Part shown: positions 15,828-23,488 of the stretch, one piece after another | Position numbering within the stretch: the stretch's first letter is position 1 | Layout of the letters: every line of letters begins with the position of its first letter | NCBI GenBank assembly: GCA_964501715.1 | Contig: CAZCTR010000004.1 | Span: 28,839-92,838, forward strand | Source: M55B118 sp964501715 | GTDB taxonomy: Bacteria > Bacillota_I > Bacilli_A > Izemoplasmatales > Izemoplasmataceae | DNA length: 64,000 nucleotides | Direction of reading: 5' to 3' | Notes under the pieces: generated by a model | What the model saw: the letters and a program-made list of their open reading frames with translations, nothing else | Told to the model about the DNA's origin: nothing | Database searches by the model: none | Translations under genes and position numbers: made by a program

Positions 15828-16858
15828 TTAGTTGAGCGCTTTTTCGATGGCTTCGATATAACCTGTTACAGTGATGGTGACACCTGCGACAGCGTCATCC
15901 TCGAAATCGCCGTCTTCATCGATGTTGTAGGATGGGACGCCTTGATTGTCTACAATGTCAGCAGCGAGGGCTTGGACTTGTTCGTGCCACATCATTTCGT
16001 CTTCAACGTAGCATACGCCGTCCTCGTCATACTCGACGTCTTTGTCTCTGTGCATGTGATAGTCACATCCGTAGTCCAAGGACATCTTGGTTGTGGTGAC
16101 ATGCTCATCGTCTTCGTCGGTGGTTGTGTAAACGGTATCGATTGCCATGTATACAAGGTGACCGTCTTCATTGACAGCACCGACTGCTACTGAATGCCCA
16201 CTTCCCTCACCATAGCCGAAAAGCATGCCGGGTTCATAGTCGCCAGTGCCTTCGAATGAAGGGACATCGTAATCTGTTGGCACTTCATCATCCCCGAGTT
16301 CGGCCAGGTCAAGCGCGTTCTCGACCGCTTCAATGTAGCTTGTCACAGTGATGGTGACACCTGCGACAGCGTCATCCTCGAAATCGCCGTCTTCATCGAT
16401 GTTGTAGGATGGGACGCCTTGATTGTCTACAATGTCAGCAGCAAGGGCTTGGACTTGTTCGTGCCACATCATTTCGTCTTCTACGTAGCAATTACCGTCC
16501 TCGTCATACTCGACGTCTTTGCCTCTGTGCATGTGATAGCCACATCCATAGTCCAAAGACATCTTGGTCGTATAGACATCTTCTTCATCATCATCGGTTG
16601 TCGAATAGACAGTATCGATGAAGATGTCTTCGATGTACCCTTCAGCATCCACGTAGACGTAAGCATACGTATTGTTGTGACCGTCGGTGTAACCGAGGTG
16701 GAGTCCGGGCTTGTAGTCACCGTATTCAACCTCGCCGTTATCACCATTGTCGCCATTGTCACCGTTGTCGCCATTTTCATCTCCATTGTCGCCGTTGCCA
16801 CATGCGGCAATAGAGAAGAAAAGCGTCAAGGCCAACAATAAAGAAAGAAATTTTTCAT
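15828..16858 (-). CDS. Tandem FMN-binding lipoprotein (PplA-like), apparent frameshift in signal
   Basis: Two FMN-binding domains in tandem, about 343 residues when corrected. Each has TTKMSLDYGC.YHMHR, then WHEQVQALAADIVDNQGV and DDAVAGVTITVT; the last fits the ApbE flavinylation motif with GVT in place of GAT. PplA of Listeria, the surface flavolipoprotein of extracellular electron transfer, has the same two-domain plan. After a Cys comes a linker rich in NGD repeats. Odd: the main frame has no good start. The ATG at 16858 is followed by five A residues; with six it would read MKKFLSLLLALTLFFSIAAC, a perfect lipoprotein signal. As given, the ATG frame stops after ten codons. A TTG at 16838 is the only internal start and would lose part of the signal. 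Sequencing error or phase variation are both possible. Confidence 0.8.
15868..16093 (+). repeat. Direct repeat, copy 1 (FMN-binding domain)
   Basis: About 226 bases repeated at 16345-16570, offset 477 bases (159 codons). The first roughly 145 bases differ at only two positions by eye; the rest has scattered changes. It encodes the C-terminal half of the second FMN domain. Confidence 0.85.
16345..16570 (+). repeat. Direct repeat, copy 2 (FMN-binding domain)
   Basis: Partner of the repeat at 15868-16093, encoding the C-terminal half of the first FMN domain. The near-identity at synonymous sites implies a recent duplication or gene conversion. Confidence 0.85.
16735..16797 (-). repeat. Imperfect 9-base tandem repeats coding an Asn-Gly-Asp linker
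   Basis: Seven or so imperfect copies of a 9-base unit encode NGD-type repeats directly after the lipid-attachment Cys of the FMN lipoprotein. It is a flexible, acidic spacer between membrane and flavin domains, and a likely site of length variation. Confidence 0.75.
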
Positions 16859-16900
16859 AATTTGTTGCCTTTTAGTCAATTTTGGTTTTCAACCACTTGT

Positions 16901-16930
16901 ATTATAAGTTTTGTAGTGCCCGATTGTCAG
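16901..16930 (-). promoter_or_regulatory. Promoter of the FMN lipoprotein gene
   Basis: On the minus strand CTGACA (16930-16925), 18-base spacer, TATAAT (16906-16901), 43 bases before the ATG at 16858. Confidence 0.7.
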
Positions 16931-17050
16931 CAGAAATAGTCATAAACAAAGCTGATTGCACCATTTTACTTTTGCATACAAACTAAATGTGCTGGACGTT
17001 TCTGTTTCTATCCTGATATGATATAATATACTTGAACTGAGGTTATCAAT

Positions 17051-17488
17051 ATGAATAGAAATGATATTAAACTTATAATCGTATTAAGCATCGTCGCATT
17101 GGTCAGTGTCTTCGCTGTACAAATCCTACAAAACAGACAGGCATTGGATGACGGCATCGCCATCATCTCATACGAAAATCGCGAAATCCTAAGGATCAAC
17201 CTTGAAGACGGATCGAGTGAAGTGATTCAACCGGAACATGTCAACGAGGCTGATGATGAAACGGGTGTATACATCGTCGACGGCAAACTCGGAGACGTGA
17301 CCATCCATTACAATGCCGAAGATAGCACCGTGCACGTCGAGGATGAGGAAAGCCCGCAAAACATCTGCCAGAAGCAGGGGAGGACCAACTCCCCCCTCAA
17401 GCCTTTGACCTGTCTTCCCAACGAAGTCGTCATCCGCATTGAGACCCCGTTGCCGGACCCTGATGACGATGATGCAATCGTTTACTAA
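17051..17488 (+). CDS. NusG domain II-containing membrane protein (EetA-like)
   Basis: 145 residues. One N-terminal transmembrane helix (about 7-24) is followed by an extracytoplasmic NusG-II domain: a YIVDGKLGDVTIHYN strand pair near 75-89, then SPQNICQKQG and a CLPNEVVIRI close near 119-128. This family accompanies Gx, ApbE and FMN-lipoprotein genes in flavin-based electron transfer loci (EetA-like). It is not the transcription factor NusG. It is divergent from the FMN lipoprotein gene and followed 23 bases later by a DUF1146-like gene. The precise function of the family is unknown. Confidence 0.8.
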   Translation: MNRNDIKLIIVLSIVALVSVFAVQILQNRQALDDGIAIISYENREILRINLEDGSSEVIQPEHVNEADDETGVYIVDGKLGDVTIHYNAEDSTVHVEDEESPQNICQKQGRTNSPLKPLTCLPNEVVIRIETPLPDPDDDDAIVY

Positions 17489-17511
17489 ACTGAACCAAGG
17501 AGGCTAACCCC

Positions 17512-17733
17512 ATGGACCCATTCGGACTTGCTGTATTCGAAGGTTTGCTGTTCTTCATCATATTGGCGATCACCTTCAAATCACTCATGAAGATGGATAT
17601 CACACCCATATTCCCAAAAGGCGCCATCCGAGATATGCAGATCATCTATATCTTCTTGGCCATCGCGCTTTCCTATCTCGTGCTCAAGGGCATCATGAAT
17701 CTTGTGACCATTTCCATCACTTTGTTCAGTTAA
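17512..17733 (+). CDS. DUF1146 (YwzB-like) small membrane protein
   Basis: 73 residues, two transmembrane helices (about 9-25 and 42-62) joined by a short loop. The pattern MDPFG at the start, ITFKSLMKMDI and the RDMQIIYIFLAIALSYLV helix resemble the YwzB/DUF1146 family, in Bacilli often near ATP synthase or cell-envelope genes; its function is not known. AAGGAGG precedes the start. The 23-base gap suggests co-transcription with the NusG-II gene. Confidence 0.6.
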   Translation: MDPFGLAVFEGLLFFIILAITFKSLMKMDITPIFPKGAIRDMQIIYIFLAIALSYLVLKGIMNLVTISITLFS

Positions 17734-17748
17734 AGGACAAATCCATTT

Positions 17749-17776
17749 AAAAAAGAGGACCGATGTCCTCTTTTTT
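17749..17776. terminator. Bidirectional terminator before yigZ-like gene
   Basis: AAAAAAGAGGAC / GTCCTCTTTTTT stem with CGAT loop between convergent genes; T-runs on both strands. Confidence 0.88.
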
Positions 17777-18387
17777 CAAATATAGCGGATACTGCGCGCC
17801 TCAATGGATATTTGTGCCTGGTCGCGTGTGTGCTCCTTTAGGGAACTGCGGAGATTTTCCGCCTGTTTCTCAGGCAAAATGAGCACATAATGGGCCTGTG
17901 AATCATAACTGCGATCCACAGGTGTGTCCATACCGCCGATGAGGTGTTCGATCGTGCCGATCCAATCGAAATCGACACTGACTTTGATGCTCACAATCAC
18001 TGTTCGTACACTTCGTTCGGCTTGGTCCAATGCGTCACGCACACTCTTGCCGTAAGCCCTGATGAGACCGCCCGCTCCCAGTTTGACGCCGCCGAAATAC
18101 CTCACGACCACCGCCATCACATTGGTCAGACGGGCCTTCTTTAGACTTTCGAGCATCGGGATTCCGGCAGTCGTGGAGGGTTCACCGTCATCCTCCGCCT
18201 TCTGCGTCAACCCCTCATCGCCGATGATGTAGGCATAACAGTGATGGGCCGCGTCGGGATGTTTATGCTTGATGCCCTCAAGGGTCTTTAAGGCTTCCTC
18301 TTTGCTGAAGACGGGTTCTAAATAAGCGATGAAACGGGAATGCTTGATGATGTTTTCGTGTGTGACTGGATGCTTTATGCTTTCCAT
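17776..18387 (-). CDS. YigZ/IMPACT family protein
   Basis: 203 residues. The N-terminal UPF0029 (Impact) domain has KHSRFIAYL near 16-24, HHCYAYIIG near 50-58, the invariant DDGEPSTTAGIPML near 68-81, and VVVRYFGGVKLGAGGLIRAY near 96-115. A C-terminal ferredoxin-like domain completes the bacterial YigZ form. YigZ is thought to act on ribosome- or tRNA-linked functions; its activity is not settled. Start chosen at the ATG at 18387, after AGGTG; a GTG three codons earlier is possible. Divergent from cca. Confidence 0.87.
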   Translation of the reverse strand: MESIKHPVTHENIIKHSRFIAYLEPVFSKEEALKTLEGIKHKHPDAAHHCYAYIIGDEGLTQKAEDDGEPSTTAGIPMLESLKKARLTNVMAVVVRYFGGVKLGAGGLIRAYGKSVRDALDQAERSVRTVIVSIKVSVDFDWIGTIEHLIGGMDTPVDRSYDSQAHYVLILPEKQAENLRSSLKEHTRDQAQISIEARSIRYI

Positions 18388-18463
18388 TGGAATCACCTAC
18401 TACAATCATAGCATTTCTCAAGGCTTTTGGCTTGCATTGATGGAAAAAAAGAAGCATCTGTAG

Positions 18464-18469
18464 TATAAT
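18464..18469 (+). promoter_or_regulatory. -10 element of cca operon
   Basis: Perfect TATAAT 15 bases before the cca start codon, which implies a very short leader; no -35 at proper spacing. Confidence 0.45.
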
Positions 18470-18484
18470 TCATGTGGTGGTTCT

Positions 18485-19657
18485 ATGACGAAACTGCACG
18501 AATACGGACGCATTATATTGAAGACTTTGAATGACGCTTCTTTTGAAGCGTATTTTGTCGGAGGGTTCGTCAGGGATCATCTGCTTGGCAATCCCACCCA
18601 TGATATCGACATCACCACCAACGCGCGACCGGATGATGTGAGAACGCTCTTTGAAAGGGTCATCCCCACAGGAAAGGCCTTTGGCACCATGACCGTGCTC
18701 ATTGATGGCGTCCCTTTCGAGGTGACAACTTATCGGATGGAGACGGTCTATGACAACCACCGACATCCCAAGGAGATCCGCTTCGCCGATACATTGATCG
18801 AGGACCTGAAGCGCCGTGATTTCACCATAAATCAGCTCACCATGGACAAAGAGGACCGAATAATGGATCATTTCGACGGCCTAAAGGATCTTAAAGATAA
18901 AAAAATCCGCACCATCAACGACCCGGACGAACGTTTCTTCGAAGACGCCTTGCGCATGCTCAGGGCATTCAGATTCATGGCCAAACTGGATTTTGAACTC
19001 GGGAATGAAACCGCCCGGGGCATCACCACCAACAAGGACCTGATCCGGAAAATATCGATTGAAAGGGTCCAAGAAGAACTGTTCAAGCTGCTTGAATCGC
19101 CATGCAATAAAAAAGCCCTCAGAGCCATGGTCGACACAGGCTTCGCCGAAGCGCTTTACGGTCTTGGGCATAGGATCCGGCTCCTCGCCGACACCAATGT
19201 CGCTTTTGACAAGGAGACCGCCCTCGTAATCATGTTCAAAGACGAGCGTCTTGACGAGGGCCATTGGAAGCTCTCGAACCAATTGAAAGACACCATCAGG
19301 CGTGCCACGAAAGTCCATACGGAAACATTCGAGAGCGGATTTCGCCCCATCGATCTCTACACATACGGAAAAGCCATCTGCATGATCGCCAACACGGTGA
19401 ACACGATTTACGGGGGTATGGACCAAAGTGCCATGATCGAATCCTTGGACGATTCGCTCAAGGTGCGTTCTTTGAAAGAACTCAAACTGACCGGTGGAGA
19501 CATCAAAAAGCATTTCCCCATCACCCATCCCAGCCAGATCGGCTGGCTGCTTGAACGGCTGCTCGAGGATGTGCTAAACGGTGAAGTGAAAAACACCCGG
19601 TCGGAACTCAAAAGAAAAGCCATGGAATATTTGAAATCACATGAAAGCGAGCAATGA
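18485..19657 (+). CDS. cca: CCA-adding tRNA nucleotidyltransferase
   Basis: 390 residues. It adds or repairs the 3' CCA of tRNA without a template. The class II head has GGFVRDHLLG near 26-35, HDIDITTNA with the two catalytic Asp near 39-47, and GKAFGT near 63-68; the neck has the RRDFTINQL motif near 109-117 and the nucleotide-selecting EDALRMLRAFRFM near 152-164. A C-terminal helical body binds tRNA. It overlaps the pullulanase gene by four bases (ATGA), an unusual partner that suggests general housekeeping expression of this operon. Complete length. Confidence 0.92.
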   Translation: MTKLHEYGRIILKTLNDASFEAYFVGGFVRDHLLGNPTHDIDITTNARPDDVRTLFERVIPTGKAFGTMTVLIDGVPFEVTTYRMETVYDNHRHPKEIRFADTLIEDLKRRDFTINQLTMDKEDRIMDHFDGLKDLKDKKIRTINDPDERFFEDALRMLRAFRFMAKLDFELGNETARGITTNKDLIRKISIERVQEELFKLLESPCNKKALRAMVDTGFAEALYGLGHRIRLLADTNVAFDKETALVIMFKDERLDEGHWKLSNQLKDTIRRATKVHTETFESGFRPIDLYTYGKAICMIANTVNTIYGGMDQSAMIESLDDSLKVRSLKELKLTGGDIKKHFPITHPSQIGWLLERLLEDVLNGEVKNTRSELKRKAMEYLKSHESEQ

Positions 19658-21765
19658 CAATGCCTAAATTCGAAGCCTACCTGGATGGTTTTCACACCAT
19701 CAGCATCCTCATGCCCAAATCCGTCACTGACAGACGGATCGAAACCTTCACTCTATGCGGAAACAACGAGACCTTGCCGCTATCGACCACGAATGTCGAA
19801 AGTTTCAAGGATACCGTCAAATACACGACCACTTTCGAGGGGTATGTCTTTCTGACTCAGGACTATACGGTCGAAGATGATGAAGGACGGTCCGCCGAAC
19901 TATATACAGGCGCGATTGTGCGAACCGAACTTTTTGATGACCTTTTCGCTTATGACGGTGACGATCTCGGTGTCACCTACAGTGAGGAAAAGACAACATT
20001 CAAACTTTGGAGCCCGGTCGCGAAGAGAATCACGCTGAAACTGCGCGAAGCTCAGGGTGAATGGAAAGAGATTGACCTGGAATATCAGAACCAAGGCATC
20101 TGGTCGCTCACTTTGGAAGGTGATCATGAAGGGTGCCGTTATGTTTATGAAAGCTATGTGAACGGCAAAGTCCGAACGTTCACAGACCCATTCGCGATCG
20201 CATCAGTCGAGAACGGAAAAGAGAACGTCGTGGTCGACAGGGACAAGTTTGTCTCCATGCCGCATACCCCGAAGATGCAAGCCTTGAACCCTGTCGATGC
20301 GGTCATCTATGAGACGAGTGTCAGGGATTTCACCAAGGACCCCTCCATCCATGCGACGCATCCCGGCAAATTCCCTTCATTCACTGAAGAGGGTCTGAGA
20401 GATGAACATGGTGAAAAAGCTGGCTTCGATTACCTCAAGGCCCTCGGTGTGACCCATGTGCAGATCCTGCCCTTCTTCGATTTCGAAGGTGTGGATGAGA
20501 CCGACCCGGACGCAACGTACAACTGGGGTTACAACCCTTCACAATACAATGTCGTCGAAGGGTCTCTCAGCACGAACCCTTACGACCCCTACACACGTAT
20601 CAACGAGGCCAGAACCATGATCGACACCTTGCACAAACACGGTCTCAAAGTCATCATGGACGTCGTCTACAACCACGTCTATGACGTGGACACCTTCCCC
20701 TTCGACGCCCTCGTGCCCGGATACGCCTACCGTGTCGACGCTCACGGATATCTCACGGAAAGCTCAGGATGCGGAAACGACCTGGCCACAGAACGCACGA
20801 TGGTCCGCAAGTTCATCGTGGATTCGGTCATGTTCTGGGCGCAAGTGTACAAGGTCGACGGGTTCCGGTTCGACCTCATGGGGCTCATCGACCTCAAGAC
20901 GATGCATGTGTTGCGTCAGAAGCTTGAAAGCTACAGAAAGGACATCATCGTCTACGGGGAAGGCTGGAAAATCCCGGCCCCGATCAAAAGCGACCTTCTC
21001 ACCCATCTTCAGAACAACCATGTCCTCTACAACATAGGGTTCTTCAACGACATCACCCGTGATTATATCAAAGGCTCCAACTTCGATGTCACAGACATCG
21101 GCTTCGCCCTTGGCAAGAAAGACCGGAAGAAGACCATCGAAAGCATCCTAAGAGGCGGCACCGTCATGCAAGGTGGCATCAAGTACCCATCGCAGTCCCT
21201 CAATTATGTTGAATGCCATGACGACCACACCTTTTATGACCAGACTGAAAAAGCGTTGCCGAAGACCCCTTTGAAGACACGCCTTCGCATGCAGAAACTC
21301 GCCACCTCCATGGTCATCCTCGCTCAAGGCGTCCCCTTCCTCCACAGCGGGCAGGAATTCTACCGCACCAAGGACGGTGTCAAGAACAGCTACAAGTCAC
21401 CGGATGAAATCAACATGCTTGACTGGTCGAAAACGGGCCGCTTCAAAAAAGACATCGATGATTTCAAGCGCCTGCTTGAGATCAGGCGCGAGCACCCTCT
21501 CTTCAGGATCCGCACACCGCATGAAGCGACGCAGAGAGTCTCCGTAAACTTCACTGACAAGTGCACGTGCATTTACACTTTGAAAGGTCGCGACGAGACA
21601 CTCACCGTGTTGTTCAAGAACCAAATGACAAAAGAGACCATCGACCTTGACAAGGACAGCGAACTGCTATACCATTCTGAAGACCAGCCTGTAAAAGACG
21701 GGACGTCCCTGACGCTCTCGACCATCTCCACCACCATCCTTAGAACTCCCGGAAAGGACGATTGA
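19654..21765 (+). CDS. pulA: Type I pullulanase (GH13)
   Basis: 703 residues without a signal peptide, so it acts in the cytoplasm on alpha-1,6 branches of glycogen or imported dextrins. An N-terminal module is followed by a CBM48-like domain (YSEEKTTFKLWSPVAKRI near 109-126). The GH13 barrel has the type I pullulanase motif YNWGYNP near 289, MDVVYNH near 335, the nucleophile Asp in GFRFDLMG near 404, and the acid Glu in VYGEGW near 433. The start overlaps the cca stop; a second ATG two codons on is possible. With the sugar ABC ATPase at 41362 and glycolytic genes it points to alpha-glucan use. Confidence 0.9.
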   Translation: MTMPKFEAYLDGFHTISILMPKSVTDRRIETFTLCGNNETLPLSTTNVESFKDTVKYTTTFEGYVFLTQDYTVEDDEGRSAELYTGAIVRTELFDDLFAYDGDDLGVTYSEEKTTFKLWSPVAKRITLKLREAQGEWKEIDLEYQNQGIWSLTLEGDHEGCRYVYESYVNGKVRTFTDPFAIASVENGKENVVVDRDKFVSMPHTPKMQALNPVDAVIYETSVRDFTKDPSIHATHPGKFPSFTEEGLRDEHGEKAGFDYLKALGVTHVQILPFFDFEGVDETDPDATYNWGYNPSQYNVVEGSLSTNPYDPYTRINEARTMIDTLHKHGLKVIMDVVYNHVYDVDTFPFDALVPGYAYRVDAHGYLTESSGCGNDLATERTMVRKFIVDSVMFWAQVYKVDGFRFDLMGLIDLKTMHVLRQKLESYRKDIIVYGEGWKIPAPIKSDLLTHLQNNHVLYNIGFFNDITRDYIKGSNFDVTDIGFALGKKDRKKTIESILRGGTVMQGGIKYPSQSLNYVECHDDHTFYDQTEKALPKTPLKTRLRMQKLATSMVILAQGVPFLHSGQEFYRTKDGVKNSYKSPDEINMLDWSKTGRFKKDIDDFKRLLEIRREHPLFRIRTPHEATQRVSVNFTDKCTCIYTLKGRDETLTVLFKNQMTKETIDLDKDSELLYHSEDQPVKDGTSLTLSTISTTILRTPGKDD

Positions 21766-21767
21766 TT

Positions 21768-22676
21768 GTGCAATCCTTCTACGCTAAAATAGATACCTAC
21801 AACACGACCACCTATGATACCAACACCCTTTCGGTCTACGATGAGGCGAACAACCGCTACACCATCCGCATCGATGAGAACGCCGACGTGCAAGAAGGCG
21901 AGGTCTACCGTTTTGATGTCGAATCGATCGAATTCAAGGGCAAGGACCAATACGCCGTGCGTTCTTTCGCACACATAAGCGAAATCAACCTTTCACTCAA
22001 GGAAAAAGAAGCCCTCATGTCCAAGTTCTACGCGTTCGCCCCCGTACCGATCGAATCGATCGAAAAGACTGTCGAGTCCTACATCACAAAGCTTGAAAAT
22101 GGTCCTGTAAGAGAAATCACATTGGACCTTTTCCGCCGTCACGAGGACGATTTCTATCTCTATCCCGCCGCGACCCGTTTCCATCACGCCTATATCGGCG
22201 GGGTCGCCCATCATACCGCGACCATGCTCAAACTCTCCGACGGCATTGTGAAGACCTACCCTTACCTCGACCACAGCCTTTTGATCGCCGGGATCCTCCT
22301 TCATGATCTCTTCAAGACTGTCGAGCTTTCGAATTACCACGCGCCCGAATACACCGTCGAAGGTCGGCTGATCGGACACATATCGATGGGACATGACATG
22401 ATCGGCGAATCGGCGAGACGCCTTGGCCATTACGATAGCGAAGGCAGGATGCTGCTACAGCACATGGTGCTTTCGCACCATTACTACGGCAACTTCGGCT
22501 CCCCGAAGAAACCCAACATCCCTGAGGCGCTGGCGCTTCATTTCATCGACAACATCGATTCCAAATTCGCCGTCTTGGGCGAGGCGCTCGAGGAGACGAA
22601 GGACGGGCAGTTCACCCAGTCGCTCGGTGTGCTTGACAGAGAACGATTCTACAAGACCAAGCGGACAAAAAAATGA
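21768..22676 (+). CDS. yhaM: 3'-5' exoribonuclease YhaM-like HD protein
   Basis: 302 residues. An N-terminal OB-fold-like part (to about residue 95) precedes an HD domain: FHHAYIGGVAHHTATM near 143-158, then LLHDLFKT near 184-191 carrying the metal-binding HD pair, and HMVLSHHYYGNFGSP near 236-250. This layout is that of YhaM, which trims RNA 3' ends in Bacillota. Start is uncertain: GTG at 21768 lies 9 bases after AAAGGA; a TTG two codons earlier overlaps the pulA stop but is only 3 bases from that site. Third gene of the cca-pulA operon. Confidence 0.85.
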   Translation: MQSFYAKIDTYNTTTYDTNTLSVYDEANNRYTIRIDENADVQEGEVYRFDVESIEFKGKDQYAVRSFAHISEINLSLKEKEALMSKFYAFAPVPIESIEKTVESYITKLENGPVREITLDLFRRHEDDFYLYPAATRFHHAYIGGVAHHTATMLKLSDGIVKTYPYLDHSLLIAGILLHDLFKTVELSNYHAPEYTVEGRLIGHISMGHDMIGESARRLGHYDSEGRMLLQHMVLSHHYYGNFGSPKKPNIPEALALHFIDNIDSKFAVLGEALEETKDGQFTQSLGVLDRERFYKTKRTKK

Positions 22677-22682
22677 AAAAAA

Positions 22683-22711
22683 TAGACAAAAAGAACCCGC
22701 TGTGTTACACT
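22683..22711 (+). promoter_or_regulatory. Promoter of the L25 gene
   Basis: TAGACA (22683-22688), 17-base spacer, TACACT (22706-22711) with an extended TGn; 47 bases before the start codon. Confidence 0.6.
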
Positions 22712-22758
22712 ATTGTTAGCGAAAAATGAGCTGTTTTAATTCAAGAGGAGTGAAGAAA

Positions 22759-23394
22759 ATGAAACTGGAAAAACGAACGGAGAAACTCAAGACTGTACGT
22801 GAGGCCCAGAAAGTTCCGGGCATCGTGTATGGTAAAGATATCGAACCGACACCGGTTCAGACCCCATACACCGATTTCGTGAAGACATTCTCGGAGTTCG
22901 GTAAGAGTATGACTTTCAACGCGGACCTTGCCGGTGAGACCCATATGCTCTATTTCAAGGCTATCCAGGTCGACCCCATCCGCCAGAACAACATCCTGCA
23001 TTTCGACCTTCAGAAGGTCACCGCGAGCGAGACCATCTCCGCGGACATCCCCCTTGTCCTTCACGGCAGGGAGACGATCGAGAAAAAAGGCCTCGTCGTC
23101 GAACAGATCAACAACACCGTCGAGACGGAGTTCCCGGCCGGTTCGGGTATCTCGCAATTCGAACTCGATGTCAGTGAACTCGAAGGCAACGAGACCATGA
23201 CGGTCACCGACCTCGACCTTCCAGAGGGCTTCAAGGTGCTCGAGGACGACGAGAAGATCCTTGTCGCTGTCAACTACCCACAAGAAGAGGAAGAACCTGA
23301 GGAAGAAGAGACCACCGATGAAGAACTCGAAGTCGAAGCCATCAAGCAAAAAGGTGAAGACGAAGAGGAAGAAACCGAAGAAGAAGACAAGTAA
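22759..23394 (+). CDS. rplY: 50S ribosomal protein L25, CTC form
   Basis: 211 residues. The N-terminal L25 domain binds 5S rRNA (KLKTVREAQKVPGIVYGKDI near 10-29 is the hallmark). The second, TL5/CTC beta domain runs to about 180, with DIPLVLHGRETIEKKGLVV. The last 35 residues are almost entirely Glu, Asp and Lys, a tail typical of the general stress protein form. Start at 22759 follows AGAGGAG by 9 bases; an ATG 11 codons earlier lacks a site. Monocistronic, between a promoter and two consecutive terminators. Confidence 0.92.
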   Translation: MKLEKRTEKLKTVREAQKVPGIVYGKDIEPTPVQTPYTDFVKTFSEFGKSMTFNADLAGETHMLYFKAIQVDPIRQNNILHFDLQKVTASETISADIPLVLHGRETIEKKGLVVEQINNTVETEFPAGSGISQFELDVSELEGNETMTVTDLDLPEGFKVLEDDEKILVAVNYPQEEEEPEEEETTDEELEVEAIKQKGEDEEEETEEEDK

Positions 23395-23396
23395 TG

Positions 23397-23434
23397 AAAA
23401 GGACCCGCATCCCATCTGGGATTGCGGGTCTTTT
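23397..23434 (+). terminator. Terminator after L25 gene
   Basis: GACCCGCATCCC / GGGATTGCGGGTC stem around ATCT followed by TTTT; flanking A/T allows use from both sides. Confidence 0.8.
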
Positions 23435-23446
23435 AATGACTCGGAC

Positions 23447-23485
23447 CCATGAAAAAAAGCCACCTCGGTGGCTTTTTTTCATGGT
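23447..23485. terminator. Second bidirectional terminator before the foldase gene
   Basis: CCATGAAAAAAAGCCAC / GTGGCTTTTTTTCATGG, with long A- and T-runs within the stem, ends the convergent foldase transcript. Confidence 0.85.
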
Positions 23486-23488
23486 GGC

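Noticed and set aside
16735..16797. Short regular repeats considered as a CRISPR array
   Set aside because: Units are 9 bases with no spacers and are in frame inside a coding region.
17051..17488. Transcription factor NusG
   Set aside because: Has a transmembrane start and only a NusG-II-like domain; lacks the NGN and KOW domains.
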